From NCBI GenBank assembly GCA_016717305.1, contig JADKFY010000001.1, positions 528,038-592,037 on the forward strand: 64,000 bases of DNA, read 5' to 3'. Below the pieces are notes generated by a model that saw nothing but the letters and a program-made list of their open reading frames with translations, was not told where the DNA came from and searched no databases. A program made the position numbers and the translations under genes. The DNA is from Flavobacteriales bacterium. GTDB lineage: Bacteria > Bacteroidota > Bacteroidia > Flavobacteriales_F > PHOS-HE28. Position 1 is the stretch's first letter. Each line of letters begins with the position of its first letter. This document shows positions 1 to 9,369 of this stretch, piece after piece.

Positions 1-1
1 T

Positions 2-502
2 TCCATGGCGGCCGGTATTGGTGCGCGGTTGTTGGAACTGCGGAAGGAACCCATCCGGGAAGCGTTGGCCGATTTCCAGAACGTGGAACACCGGCTGGAG
101 CACGTTGCAATGGTGCATGGGATCGAGTTCATCAACGATTCCAAAGCGACCAATGTGAACTCTGTTTGGTATGCGTTGGAAAGTATTTCGAAACCCATGA
201 TCTGGTTGGTCGGTGGCGTGGACAAAGGCAACGATTACACCATGTTGCGCGATCTCGTGAAGAACAGGGTGAAGGCCATCGTGTGCATGGGAACGGACAA
301 TGCCGCGATCCACGCAGCGTTCGATGGTCTGGTGCCCACGATCACCGATACGAACAGTGCCGAACAAGCTGTACGAACAGCCTACGAGATGGCAGAGGCA
401 GGTGATGTGGTGCTGCTTAGTCCCGCTTGTGCAAGCTTCGATCTTTTTGAGAACTACGAGGACCGTGGCCGCAAGTTCAAAGCTGCGGTCAGAGGACTTT
501 GA
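2..502 (+). CDS. murD: UDP-N-acetylmuramoylalanine--D-glutamate ligase (MurD), C-terminal part
   Basis: Cytoplasmic peptidoglycan precursor ligase that adds D-Glu to UDP-MurNAc-L-Ala. Only the last part of the gene is present; the frame is open to the left edge, so the true start lies outside the window. Visible signatures of the Mur-ligase C-terminal domain are FQNVEHRLE, the FINDSKATN motif, WLVGGVDKGND (which holds the lysine expected to contact D-Glu), and SPACASFDLFENYEDRG near the end. Position at the head of ftsW-murG-murC fits the dcw cluster order. The stop overlaps the beginning of a second, shorter MurD-like reading frame. Identification is firm; the missing N-terminal and central ATP-binding domains are presumed to be upstream. 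Confidence 0.95.
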   Translation, partial: SMAAGIGARLLELRKEPIREALADFQNVEHRLEHVAMVHGIEFINDSKATNVNSVWYALESISKPMIWLVGGVDKGNDYTMLRDLVKNRVKAIVCMGTDNAAIHAAFDGLVPTITDTNSAEQAVRTAYEMAEAGDVVLLSPACASFDLFENYEDRGRKFKAAVRGL

Positions 503-522
503 ACCAATACCTGGAACGAACC

Positions 523-1032
523 ATGGAACAGCAACATTCCAACCCCACACTTAGACTGGTCGGTGGCCAATTGATGGAGGCACGGCTCAAGTCGTTGGCA
601 GAACAAGCGCACGGTCCACACCACATGGAGCTTGTGGCAACAGTGAACGATGTCGCGTACATCAACGATTCAAAAGCCACTTTCCTTGATGCCACGTTGG
701 AATCACTCGGCCAAATGGAAGGACGTGTGGTATGGATCGTTGGTGACCTTTCCAACGAAATGAACGGGAACACCGTGCAGGACTTGATCAAGGAGAAGGT
801 CTCTGCGATGATCGTTTTCGGCCGTTCAGCAGAGGCCGTGGAGCGCGGAGGCAAAGCACCGGTGGAGCATCTCTACGTAGCCGAAGAATTGAGGACTGCG
901 GTATTCCTCGCAAAGGAGATCGCGCATCCAACGGAAAGTGTACTGTTCAGTCCAGCGTGCCCGAGTGGGAACGGCTTTGCCAACTACGAAGAACGTGGTG
1001 CCGAATTCAAACGCGCGGTACGGGATCTATGA
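523..1032 (+). CDS. Free-standing MurD C-terminal-domain paralogue
   Basis: About 169 residues that match only the third (ligase C-terminal) domain of MurD. It keeps YINDSKAT and SPACPSGNGFANYEERG, aligned with FINDSKATN and SPACASFDLFENYEDRG of the murD gene just upstream. The segment matching MurD WLVGGVDKGND reads WIVGDLSNEMN, so the D-Glu-binding lysine appears lost, and there is no ATP-binding domain. The same frame could start at a TTG at 499, overlapping the murD stop; the ATG at 523 is preferred because it is a standard start. The arrangement suggests partial tandem duplication of murD followed by divergence while the frame stayed intact. Function unknown; a regulatory or binding role is only inference. 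Confidence 0.75.
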   Translation: MEQQHSNPTLRLVGGQLMEARLKSLAEQAHGPHHMELVATVNDVAYINDSKATFLDATLESLGQMEGRVVWIVGDLSNEMNGNTVQDLIKEKVSAMIVFGRSAEAVERGGKAPVEHLYVAEELRTAVFLAKEIAHPTESVLFSPACPSGNGFANYEERGAEFKRAVRDL

Positions 1033-1047
1033 ATTGAAAAAGGGCAA

Positions 1048-1200
1048 GAGCAGGGGCAATAGCAGGGGCAGGAAACAAAAGCAATCAGCAGGGGCAGGAA
1101 GCAAAAGCAAGATGCAAGTAACAAGACTCGCCACTAACGACTCACGACTTGATCCAACCAACGACTAACCACTGATCACTACCTACTAACGACTACACCA
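1048..1200 (+). repeat. Low-complexity direct repeats between the murD paralogue and ftsW
   Basis: The 170-base gap holds two tandem blocks. The first has two near-identical 24-base copies (1061-1084 and 1087-1110, one mismatch) built on AGCAGGGGCAGGAA, preceded by a half copy from about 1048. The second (about 1131-1196) is a degenerate series of ACTAACGACT-like units. No promoter or open frame is evident. Confidence 0.6.
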
Positions 1201-1202
1201 CC

Positions 1203-2378
1203 GTGACAACCCTTCTCCATAAACTTAAAGGCGATCGTGTGATCTGGATGACGGCCCTGTTCCTGGGCTTGATCAGCTTGCTCGCGGTCTATAGCTCCAT
1301 CAGTTCTCTCGCTTTCAAGCGGGAAGGTGGTAGCACCCTTCATTTCCTTATGAAACACGGGTTCTTCCTTGCCACCGGCGGGGTGATCATGTTCTATGCC
1401 TCCAAGTTGAAGTACAGCATGTACTCGCGGCTTTCACAATTGGCCATCGGTGTGGTGGCCGTGTTGCTCCTGCTCACTTTGGTGCTCGGCAGCAACATCA
1501 ACGATGCCAGTCGCTGGATCACGATCCCCATCATCAATCAAACCTTCCAAACGAGTGATCTCGCCAAGTTGGTGCTGGTGGTCTACCTCGCACGCATGAT
1601 CAGCAAACACCAAGGGAATGAATGGTCCTTGCGCGATGTGATCGTCCGATTGATGGTGCCCGTTGGTGTGATCTGCGGATTGATACTTCCGGCCAATTTC
1701 TCGACCGCTGCACTCTTGTTCGCGCTGTGCATGGTGATCATGTTCGTTGGAGAGGTTCCTATGAAATGGCTCCTGTCCATTGTTGGTTTGGCGATCGGTT
1801 CGTTCTTGGCCTTGGTCATGGTGAATGAAGCATTGGGGCTGGATGTTCTGCCGCGTGTGGAGACCTGGGAGAAGCGGATCTCGAGCTTCGGCGAAGTCGA
1901 CCACGAAGCAAATTACCAAGTGGAGCACGCCAAGATCGCGATCGCCTCAGGAGGTCTTTTGCCGAACGGACCGGGCAGTGGTGCTTCCCGCAATTGGTTG
2001 CCACATCCGTATTCCGATATGATCTATGCCTTCATCATTGAGGAGTATGGAAGTATTCTTGGTGGCCTCGGTCTACTGCTCCTTTACCTGATCCTCTTGT
2101 TCCGCGCGGTGCGAATTGCAGGCAGGTGCGAGAAACAATTCGGTTCATTGGTCGCCGTTGGCCTCAGTCTTATGCTCGTGTTGCAGGCCATGGTGAATAT
2201 GGCCGTCGCTGTGAATCTCGTCCCTGTTACGGGCCAACCATTGCCTTTGGTAAGCATGGGCGGAACCAGTGTTTGGTTCACCTGTCTTGCCATCGGAATA
2301 GTGCTCAGTGTGAGCCGCAGTATCGATACACCTTCAACAGAAACGGATGTCAAACGCCCACGCACAGCACTCGCCTGA
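1203..2378 (+). CDS. ftsW: Septal peptidoglycan glycosyltransferase FtsW (SEDS family)
   Basis: A 391-residue polytopic inner-membrane protein of the SEDS family, which polymerises lipid II at the division site together with a class B penicillin-binding protein. About ten hydrophobic segments are visible. Family landmarks include a large loop with ASRWITIPI near the middle and the C-terminal sequences FIIEEYG and PVTGQPLPLVSMGGTS. The start is a GTG at 1203; no ATG lies near enough to keep the first membrane segment. The 3' end overlaps murG by about 30 bases, which suggests translational coupling. RodA is the alternative, but the position in the dcw cluster supports FtsW. Confidence 0.94.
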   Translation: MTTLLHKLKGDRVIWMTALFLGLISLLAVYSSISSLAFKREGGSTLHFLMKHGFFLATGGVIMFYASKLKYSMYSRLSQLAIGVVAVLLLLTLVLGSNINDASRWITIPIINQTFQTSDLAKLVLVVYLARMISKHQGNEWSLRDVIVRLMVPVGVICGLILPANFSTAALLFALCMVIMFVGEVPMKWLLSIVGLAIGSFLALVMVNEALGLDVLPRVETWEKRISSFGEVDHEANYQVEHAKIAIASGGLLPNGPGSGASRNWLPHPYSDMIYAFIIEEYGSILGGLGLLLLYLILLFRAVRIAGRCEKQFGSLVAVGLSLMLVLQAMVNMAVAVNLVPVTGQPLPLVSMGGTSVWFTCLAIGIVLSVSRSIDTPSTETDVKRPRTALA

Positions 2379-3507
2379 TAGCGCCTTACGGGTGATGATC
2401 TCCGGTGGTGGTACCGGTGGTCACATCTTTCCGGCCATCGCCATCGCCAACGCGGTGCGCGAGCGGGAGGCTGCGACCCAATTCCTATTTGTTGGGGCTG
2501 AAGGAAAGATGGAAATGGAGAAAGTGCCTGCTGCCGGATATGCCATTGAAGGACTTCCCATCCGGGGCTTCCAACGCGGTTCCATCATGGGGAATATCGG
2601 CTTGCCATTACGTATCCTCCGGAGCATGTTGAAAGCACGGAGGTTGGTCAAGTCCTTCAAACCCCATGTGGCCGTTGGCGTTGGTGGCTATGCAAGTGGA
2701 CCATTGTTGGCGGCTGCCCAACGCATGGCCGTTCCCACATTGATCCAAGAACAGAACAGCTTCCCCGGAAAAACCAACGTGTACTTGGCCAAGCGTGTGG
2801 ATCGGATCTGTGTGGCATACGCCGGAATGGACAAATATTTTCCGAAGGAGAAGCTGCTAATTACCGGTAACCCCGTGCGTCAAGACGTGGTTCGCCTTAC
2901 TGGAAAACGACCACGCGGCCTCGAACATTTCAACCTGCAAGATGGAAGACCGATCCTTTTTGTGACCGGTGGATCCCTCGGCGCACGCGGAGTCAATCGC
3001 GGGATCGAAATGGCATTGCCAATGTTCAAAGAGGCCGGCCTACAAGTGATCTGGCAAACAGGAAAACCCTTTCTGGAACAGGCCCAAGCCGCTGTTGATT
3101 CGCTCGGATATACCGATTGCAAAGTGATGCAATTCGTAGACCGGATGGATTACGCTTATGCGGCAGCGGATCTTGTCGTGGCGCGTGCCGGGGCCATCAG
3201 CGTGAGCGAACTCAGTTTGGTGCAGAAGCCCGCGATACTGATCCCGTTGCCCACTGCTGCGGAGGACCATCAAACGCACAATGCAAGAATGCTCACGGAT
3301 CAAGGGGCTGCGGTGCTCGTGCGCGATGCCGATGCTGTAGCGGAATTGGGCAGGACCGTGGTGGGGTTGATCACCGATCGACCTGCCTTGGACAAACTAC
3401 AACATGCTATCGCATCGTTGGGTACGAACAACTCGGCAGAGACCATCGCCGCCGAAGTGATCCGTTTGGCGAAACGTCCTTCAACCCGTAACACTACGCG
3501 TCCATGA
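2347..3507 (+). CDS. murG: UDP-GlcNAc:undecaprenyl-PP-MurNAc-pentapeptide GlcNAc transferase MurG
   Basis: A 386-residue GT28 glycosyltransferase that converts lipid I to lipid II on the inner face of the cytoplasmic membrane. The N-terminal glycine-rich loop GGGTGGHIFPA lies at about residues 20-30. Further landmarks are VGVGGYASGP, IQEQNSFPGKTN, the second-domain loop VTGGSLGARGVN, and the UDP-GlcNAc-site region RAGAISVSEL. The ATG at 2347 lies inside ftsW; a GTG or ATG just before GGGTGGH could also serve. The stop overlaps murC in an ATGA arrangement, so the genes are probably co-translated. Confidence 0.96.
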   Translation: MSNAHAQHSPDSALRVMISGGGTGGHIFPAIAIANAVREREAATQFLFVGAEGKMEMEKVPAAGYAIEGLPIRGFQRGSIMGNIGLPLRILRSMLKARRLVKSFKPHVAVGVGGYASGPLLAAAQRMAVPTLIQEQNSFPGKTNVYLAKRVDRICVAYAGMDKYFPKEKLLITGNPVRQDVVRLTGKRPRGLEHFNLQDGRPILFVTGGSLGARGVNRGIEMALPMFKEAGLQVIWQTGKPFLEQAQAAVDSLGYTDCKVMQFVDRMDYAYAAADLVVARAGAISVSELSLVQKPAILIPLPTAAEDHQTHNARMLTDQGAAVLVRDADAVAELGRTVVGLITDRPALDKLQHAIASLGTNNSAETIAAEVIRLAKRPSTRNTTRP

Positions 3508-4883
3508 GCACGCTCCGCGGAAATAAGATCTTCTTCATCGGTATCGGGGGCATCGGTATGAGCGGCCTTGCGAGATACTTCAATCGACATGGCGCTGAAG
3601 TGGCCGGGTACGACCGTTCACCAAGTGAACTGACCAACCAATTGTTGCGTGAAGGGATCGCAGTACAGTTCAATGAAGATGTCGCCCTTGTACCTGAGAG
3701 CTTCCGCACTGCAGACCCAAAGAATGTGATGGTGGTGCGCACACCAGCCGTCCCACTTGGAACACCGCTGCTGAACTATTGGAAGGAGGCAGGTGCGCAG
3801 ATCCTGAAAAGGGCCGATGTACTTGGCATGGTGACCGAAGATCGACGGACCGTGGCAGTGGCAGGAACCCATGGGAAGACGACCGTGAGCACCATGGTTG
3901 CGCATCTGCTCACCGTGGGCAAGATCAAGTGCAACGCGTTCTTGGGAGGTATTTCCGCGAACTACGATACCAACGTGCTTTTGAATGATGATGCCGTGGT
4001 GAACGTTGTGGAAGCCGACGAATATGATCGCAGCTTCTTGAAGTTGTGTCCGAACGAATCCATCATCACCGCAATGGATCCCGACCACATGGACATTTAC
4101 GGAACCCCGCAAGCCATGTTCGATGCCTACACCGAATTCGCGATCCTTTGCGATGGTCCGTTGTTGGTGCATGAACGTATCGCCTCGCACTTCACCGAAC
4201 GGAGCAACGTGACCACTTATGCACTGGGTAAGACCGGAACACCACGTGCGAGCGATCTGCGTGTTGTGGATGGCGTTTATGAATTTGATCTCTTCGCAGA
4301 GGGCTTGGAACTGAAAGACCTTCGCTTGGGAATGCCCGGCCGACACAATGTGGAGAACGCCATTGCTGCCAGCACGGTCGCACTGCGGTTGGGAGTAACA
4401 CCGGAGTTGCTGCGCGAAGGATTGGCTTCCTTCAAAGGTGTGGCGCGCCGTTTCCAAACGCGGGTGAAGGGACCGCGCGTGGTCTTCATCGACGACTATG
4501 CGCACCACCCGAAGGAATTGGACGCCTGTATCAGCAGCGTGCGCGAGATGTATCCCGGCCGATCGATCACCGGGATCTTCCAACCACACCTCTTCTCACG
4601 TACCCGAGACCATGCAACGGAATTCGGGGACAGCTTGGCAGCATTGGATGAGCTGCTTATGCTCGACATCTATCCGGCGCGCGAGGAACCGATCACCGGG
4701 ATCAATTCAGCCTGGCTATTGGACCACGTCAATATGGCGGCGAAGACCTTGTGTACACGTGCCAGTCTGCTGGACGAACTCGCAAGACGCGACTTGGATG
4801 TGGTGCTCACGTTGGGCGCAGGGGATATTGACCAATTGGTGGCGCCCATCGAACGCCTGATCAACGAACTGTATAAGCCATGA
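3504..4883 (+). CDS. murC: UDP-N-acetylmuramate--L-alanine ligase MurC
   Basis: A 459-residue Mur ligase that adds L-Ala to UDP-MurNAc, the first committed peptide step. Visible features are the N-terminal Rossmann loop GIGGIGMSG (residues about 13-21), the ATP-binding GTHGKTT (121-127), the central VEADEYDRSFL and the MDPDHMDIY segment. The C-terminal domain carries DDYAHHPKELDA. Length is normal for the family. Start and stop overlap murG and ftsQ by four bases each, typical of a tightly packed dcw operon. Confidence 0.97.
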   Translation: MSTLRGNKIFFIGIGGIGMSGLARYFNRHGAEVAGYDRSPSELTNQLLREGIAVQFNEDVALVPESFRTADPKNVMVVRTPAVPLGTPLLNYWKEAGAQILKRADVLGMVTEDRRTVAVAGTHGKTTVSTMVAHLLTVGKIKCNAFLGGISANYDTNVLLNDDAVVNVVEADEYDRSFLKLCPNESIITAMDPDHMDIYGTPQAMFDAYTEFAILCDGPLLVHERIASHFTERSNVTTYALGKTGTPRASDLRVVDGVYEFDLFAEGLELKDLRLGMPGRHNVENAIAASTVALRLGVTPELLREGLASFKGVARRFQTRVKGPRVVFIDDYAHHPKELDACISSVREMYPGRSITGIFQPHLFSRTRDHATEFGDSLAALDELLMLDIYPAREEPITGINSAWLLDHVNMAAKTLCTRASLLDELARRDLDVVLTLGAGDIDQLVAPIERLINELYKP

Positions 4884-5683
4884 AGAAGCTGAAGAAATTC
4901 CTTCGTCCATTGGGCATCGCACTGCTGGTGATCGGCGTAACGCTCGCACTGGGTTTTGTGGAGCGTACCACCGATCGCACACCGATCGGCGATCTACAAG
5001 TGCATGTAGAAGGGGGTGAAGGTTTGCATTTCATCGATGAGCAAGCGGTACGCGCTGAGATCCTGGACCATGGCGTTGCCGTGTTGAATGCACCAACTTC
5101 TGATGTGGACGTGGCGGGTATCGAAACCCGGTTGCGCAACATTCCGGCCGTGGCCAAGGCCGAAGCCTACCATACCATGGATGGTGTGTTGCATGTGGAT
5201 GTGGTGCAGCGCGAACCGATCGTCCGTGTGTTCAATACCGATGGGAACAGTTTCTACATCGACCGTAAGGGGTGGACCATGCCCGTCTCTTCCAAATACA
5301 CCGCACGCGTATTGGTGGTTACCGGTAACCTCAACGAAGCAGGCGCAATTGACGGAGTGCATTATGTACATGCTGATGACAGCTTGGCCCATGCTGCACT
5401 TTCCGATGATATTCACAGGCTGGCGACCTTCATCGTGAACGATCCTTTCTGGAACGCGATGATCGATCAGGTCTTGGTGAACACGGACCATGAGTTCGAA
5501 TTGATCCCACGTATTGGTGCACAACGGATCCTGCTCGGCGATGTAACCGCACTTCCACAACGCTTCGAAAAGCTTCGGCTCTTCTACCAAAAAGGAATCC
5601 CTAAAGCCGATTGGAGGCGATACGACCGCATTGACCTGCGGTTCGCTGATCAGATCGTCTGCACAAAACGAACAACGCCCTAA
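4880..5683 (+). CDS. ftsQ: Cell division protein FtsQ/DivIB
   Basis: A 267-residue bitopic membrane protein. A short basic N-terminus (MKKLKKFLRP) is followed by one hydrophobic segment at about residues 10-26 and then a periplasmic region fitting the POTRA plus beta domain layout of FtsQ. Sequence conservation in this family is low; the call rests on size, topology and position between murC and ftsA. FtsQ links early and late divisome proteins. It overlaps murC by four bases and is followed nine bases later by ftsA. Confidence 0.88.
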   Translation: MKKLKKFLRPLGIALLVIGVTLALGFVERTTDRTPIGDLQVHVEGGEGLHFIDEQAVRAEILDHGVAVLNAPTSDVDVAGIETRLRNIPAVAKAEAYHTMDGVLHVDVVQREPIVRVFNTDGNSFYIDRKGWTMPVSSKYTARVLVVTGNLNEAGAIDGVHYVHADDSLAHAALSDDIHRLATFIVNDPFWNAMIDQVLVNTDHEFELIPRIGAQRILLGDVTALPQRFEKLRLFYQKGIPKADWRRYDRIDLRFADQIVCTKRTTP

Positions 5684-5692
5684 CTCAGACAC

Positions 5693-6991
5693 ATGGAAAA
5701 TTCACAAGACATCGTAGCCGGCCTGGACATCGGCACAACCAAGATCGCCTGTATCGTGGGGCGTAAGAACGAACAAGGCAAGATCGAGATCCTCGGAATG
5801 GGGAAGTCCCGATCCGATGGTGTTACACGGGGCGTTGTAGCGAACATCCAAAAGACCGTGGAAAGCATCAAGGCCGCTATGCGCGAGGCCGGTGATAGTG
5901 CGGGTGTGGATATCGGCACCGTGAACGTGGGCATCGCCGGGCAACACATCCGAAGCATGCAACACCGCGGAATGAAGATGCGCGAAAGCCTCGAAGAGGA
6001 GATCACGCAGGTGGACATCGACATGTTGATCGATGAGACCTATCGTTTGGTGATGCCACCGGGCGAAGAGATCATCCATGTCCTGCCCCAGGAATACATC
6101 GTGGACAATGAGCAAGGCATCCGTGACCCGATCGGCATGAGCGGGATCCGTTTGGAAGCCAACTTCCACATCATCAGCGGTCAGGTGACGGCGGCACGGA
6201 ACATCAACAAATGTGTTCATCGTGCGGGTTTGAACGTGACCGAGCTGATCCTTGAGCCTTTGGCAAGTGCGGATGCAGTGTTGAGCTTGGAAGAGAAGGA
6301 AGCGGGGGTCGTGTTGGTGGACATCGGCGGGGGAACGACCGATATCGCGATCTTCTTCGACAACATCATTCGACATACCGCGGTGATCCCGTTCGGGGGC
6401 AATGTGGTGACCGAGGACATCCGCCAAGGATGTGGGATCATGCGCGACCAAGCGGAATTGCTGAAGACGAAATTCGGTAGCGCGCTCGCTGCGGAGAACA
6501 AAGAGAATGAGGTCGTATGCATTCCTGGTCTGCGTGGTCGCGAACCGAAGGAGATCAGCTTACGCACCTTGGCGGAGATCATCCAGAGCAGAATGGAAGA
6601 GATCCTCGAGCACGTCTATTTCGAGATCAAGAACAGTGGCATCGAAAAGCAACTGATCGCGGGTGTGGTCCTTACCGGTGGTGGGTCACAACTGAAGCAC
6701 CTGAAGCAGCTGGTGGAGTACATGACCGGCATGTCGACCCGGATCGGTTACCCCAACGAACACCTTGCGAAGAGCAATGTGGAGGCGGTGACGAGTCCCT
6801 TGTATGCTACCGGCGTTGGCTTGGTCATGAAAGGATTCGACTACTTGGAGCGGCACCGCCCGAAAGTGGCCAATGGTCATGTCAACCCGACCAAAACCGT
6901 CGTTAAAGGCCACTCGAAAGGTATGCTCGGCGGGCTCTTTACGAATATCCTTAGCGGGGCAAGTGACCTGCTGAAGGACGATGATAACTGA
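5693..6991 (+). CDS. ftsA: Cell division protein FtsA
   Basis: A 432-residue actin-fold ATPase that tethers FtsZ to the membrane. The N-terminus shows VAGLDIGTTKIACIVG. The SHS2/1C-domain region includes NVGIAGQHI, the phosphate-2 loop reads VDIGGGTTDIAIF, and VVLTGGGSQLK lies in the C-terminal half. The end (about residues 410-430) contains MLGGLFTNILSGASDLL, an amphipathic membrane-targeting helix. It lies in the same direction as ftsZ, with a 74-base gap that shows no clear promoter. Confidence 0.96.
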   Translation: MENSQDIVAGLDIGTTKIACIVGRKNEQGKIEILGMGKSRSDGVTRGVVANIQKTVESIKAAMREAGDSAGVDIGTVNVGIAGQHIRSMQHRGMKMRESLEEEITQVDIDMLIDETYRLVMPPGEEIIHVLPQEYIVDNEQGIRDPIGMSGIRLEANFHIISGQVTAARNINKCVHRAGLNVTELILEPLASADAVLSLEEKEAGVVLVDIGGGTTDIAIFFDNIIRHTAVIPFGGNVVTEDIRQGCGIMRDQAELLKTKFGSALAAENKENEVVCIPGLRGREPKEISLRTLAEIIQSRMEEILEHVYFEIKNSGIEKQLIAGVVLTGGGSQLKHLKQLVEYMTGMSTRIGYPNEHLAKSNVEAVTSPLYATGVGLVMKGFDYLERHRPKVANGHVNPTKTVVKGHSKGMLGGLFTNILSGASDLLKDDDN

Positions 6992-7065
6992 ACATATACC
7001 CCGTTGAACGGGACCATAGATCGAACCTTCCCCAATACAATACCACCTTCCAAAAACCCACAACA

Positions 7066-8685
7066 ATGAAATTCGACCTTCCCAAAGAACTCGCTTCGAT
7101 CATCAAGGTGATCGGCGTAGGTGGGGGTGGCAGCAATGCCGTCAACCACATGCATGCCCAAGGTATCAAGGGCGTGGACTTTATTATTTGCAACACCGAC
7201 CGACAAGCATTGGACATCAGTCCGGTGCCGGTGAAGCTCCAGCTCGGGATCGGACTTACCGAAGGCCTCGGTGCTGGATCGATCCCCGAACGTGGCAACA
7301 TGGCGGCACAAGAGAACATCGACGAGATCAAACAACTCTTGAGCGAACGCACCAAAATGGTTTTCATCACCGCTGGTATGGGTGGTGGTACCGGCACCGG
7401 TGCCGCTCCTGTGATCGCCAAGATCGCTCGTGAAATGGGCATTCTTACCGTGGGTATCGTTACAAGTCCGTTCCAATGGGAAGGACGCAAACGAAAGTTG
7501 CAGGCCAGCACAGGCATTGATGAAATGCGCGATGCAGTGGATACGCTCCTGGTGATCAATAACGATCGCTTACGTGACCTCTTTGGAAACCTTTCACTCG
7601 ACAACGCATTTGAACATGCCGACAATGTGTTGACCACCGCAGCTCGTGGTATCGCTGAGATCATTACCAAAACAGGTAAGGTGAACGTGGACTTCGAAGA
7701 TGTGAAGACCGTGATGACCAAGAGCGGCGTGGCGATCATGGGCATGGCCGAAGCGGATGGAGAGGACCGTGCGTTGCGTGCCGCCCAAGAGGCATTGTCG
7801 TCCCCACTTTTGAACGACAACGATATCCGCGGAGCCAAGTTCGTACTGCTCAACATCTCCCACGGTACGCGCGAGGTGCTCATGGATGAGATCAATGAGA
7901 TCACCGACCATATCCAGCAAGCAGCAGGTAGCAGTGCAGATGTGATCTGGGGCTATTGCAAGGATGAAGCATTGGGCGACAAGGTCCGGATCACGGTTAT
8001 CGCAACAGGTTTCGATACCAATCCGGAGACCGGTGAGATCGCCACCGAACGTGATACCCGTACAGTGATCCCATTGAGCGCCGATCTGCCAACCATGATC
8101 ACTCAACCGATCCTGAACCCCGTGGAGGCAAGTGCCCCAGCAGCTCCGGTGGCACCACCGGAATGGAATGAACCTGTTGTACAGGAGCCCTATTTGAAGC
8201 CCGTGGAAGCGCATAAGGAGCCAACACCTGCCCTCGCCGCTCCTCCACAACGCAAGATCGAATTCGAAGTGGATCGGTCAGCGAACCAGCGAAGTGAACA
8301 ACCGTCCAAGCAGCCGGAGGTTTCGGAAAAGAAGGTGTTCGACCTCTACGATAGTGCCAACAACGAGAACGGATCTGTTGGCGATGGGAACGAGGTGCCT
8401 GAAGTGCAAGAAGCGAAATGGTCCCAAGCCGAGCACCTGAACCGGGTGGAACAACGGATCTCCAAAGTACGCGAACTCAACCAACGGTTGCGCACACCGA
8501 ACGGATTGAACGATCTTGAACGGGAGCCTGCATATAAGCGCAAGAACATCACCCTCAACGAAACGACGCATAGCACTGCTTCGGACATCAGCCGTTACAC
8601 GCTCAGCGAAGGGACCGATGAGAACGGTGATCGGAAAGTGGAACTGAAACGCAACAACGGATACCTGCACGACAACGTTGATTGA
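7066..8685 (+). CDS. ftsZ: Cell division protein FtsZ
   Basis: A 539-residue tubulin-like GTPase forming the cytokinetic ring. The GTPase core occupies about residues 1-330 and contains GVGGGGSNAVNHM near the start and the tubulin signature GGGTGTG at about 106-112. After the core comes a long, Pro/Glu-rich unstructured linker (about 340-500). The extreme C-terminus, NNGYLHDNVD, resembles the conserved C-terminal peptide of Bacteroidota FtsZ, the site expected to bind FtsA. The linker makes it longer than enterobacterial FtsZ, which is normal for this phylum. Last core division gene of the cluster. Confidence 0.97.
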   Translation: MKFDLPKELASIIKVIGVGGGGSNAVNHMHAQGIKGVDFIICNTDRQALDISPVPVKLQLGIGLTEGLGAGSIPERGNMAAQENIDEIKQLLSERTKMVFITAGMGGGTGTGAAPVIAKIAREMGILTVGIVTSPFQWEGRKRKLQASTGIDEMRDAVDTLLVINNDRLRDLFGNLSLDNAFEHADNVLTTAARGIAEIITKTGKVNVDFEDVKTVMTKSGVAIMGMAEADGEDRALRAAQEALSSPLLNDNDIRGAKFVLLNISHGTREVLMDEINEITDHIQQAAGSSADVIWGYCKDEALGDKVRITVIATGFDTNPETGEIATERDTRTVIPLSADLPTMITQPILNPVEASAPAAPVAPPEWNEPVVQEPYLKPVEAHKEPTPALAAPPQRKIEFEVDRSANQRSEQPSKQPEVSEKKVFDLYDSANNENGSVGDGNEVPEVQEAKWSQAEHLNRVEQRISKVRELNQRLRTPNGLNDLEREPAYKRKNITLNETTHSTASDISRYTLSEGTDENGDRKVELKRNNGYLHDNVD

Positions 8686-8732
8686 ATTCGGATCGGAACC
8701 TAACTTTCGTTCCAGTTGCAACCGAGATCAAC

Positions 8733-9197
8733 ATGGCACATATGAAGCTGCAAGAACAGATAGATGCCGACATCAAAAAGGCGATGTTGGCGCGCGATAA
8801 GGTCAAGCTTAATGCGTTGCGCGCGATCAAAAGTGCGATCCTCCTCGAACTGACCAAGGAAGGGGCACAGGGAGAGTTGGAGGAGTCCGTGGGCATGAAG
8901 ATCTTGCAGAAGATGTTGAAGCAACGCCAGGAAAGTGCAGCCATCTACAATGCCCAACTTCGACCGGAGCTGGCCAGCGAAGAGGAAGCGCAGGCCTTGG
9001 TGATCGAACACTACCTCCCTGCTCGGATGAGCGAGCAAGAGATCGGTAAAGTGGTCCAGGAAACGATCGAAACCATGAAGGCAACCTCCATGGCCGATAT
9101 GGGCAAGGTGATCGGTGCGGTGAACAAGCAGTTGGCAGGGAAGGCCGACGGAGCTACGATCGCTGCCTTGGTCAAGGATGCCCTAGGTAGTGCCTGA
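8733..9197 (+). CDS. GatB/YqeY domain-containing protein
   Basis: About 154 residues of the YqeY family, which shares the tRNA-binding tail domain of the GatB amidotransferase subunit. Visible features are LQEQIDADIKKAMLARDK at the start, LRAIKSAILLEL, and EEEAQALVIEHYLPARMSEQEI in the second half. The frame can be extended to a TTG overlapping ftsZ at 8682, but the ATG at 8733 (or 8742) gives the usual family N-terminus. It lies downstream of ftsZ in the same direction and is followed by a strong hairpin, so it is probably the last gene of the cluster transcript. Molecular role not established. Confidence 0.85.
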   Translation: MAHMKLQEQIDADIKKAMLARDKVKLNALRAIKSAILLELTKEGAQGELEESVGMKILQKMLKQRQESAAIYNAQLRPELASEEEAQALVIEHYLPARMSEQEIGKVVQETIETMKATSMADMGKVIGAVNKQLAGKADGATIAALVKDALGSA

Positions 9198-9223
9198 CAT
9201 TGCTTCATTCATTTATTTGAAAC

Positions 9224-9247
9224 GCGCGCCTTGGTCGGCGCGCTTTT
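9224..9247 (+). terminator. Rho-independent terminator after yqeY
   Basis: GCGCGCC and GGCGCGC form a 7-bp GC-only stem around a six-base loop, followed directly by TTTT. It lies 27 bases after the yqeY stop and closes the dcw transcript. Confidence 0.8.
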
Positions 9248-9369
9248 CAATTCTAGGCAACATAGGTCCCGAACCCATATCACACTACATCGTTCGGTCG
9301 GCAATTAGCGCGACAGTGGATCATATACTGGTCGATCGACCCTTGAACGGTAGTTCTGGAAAAGCGAAA

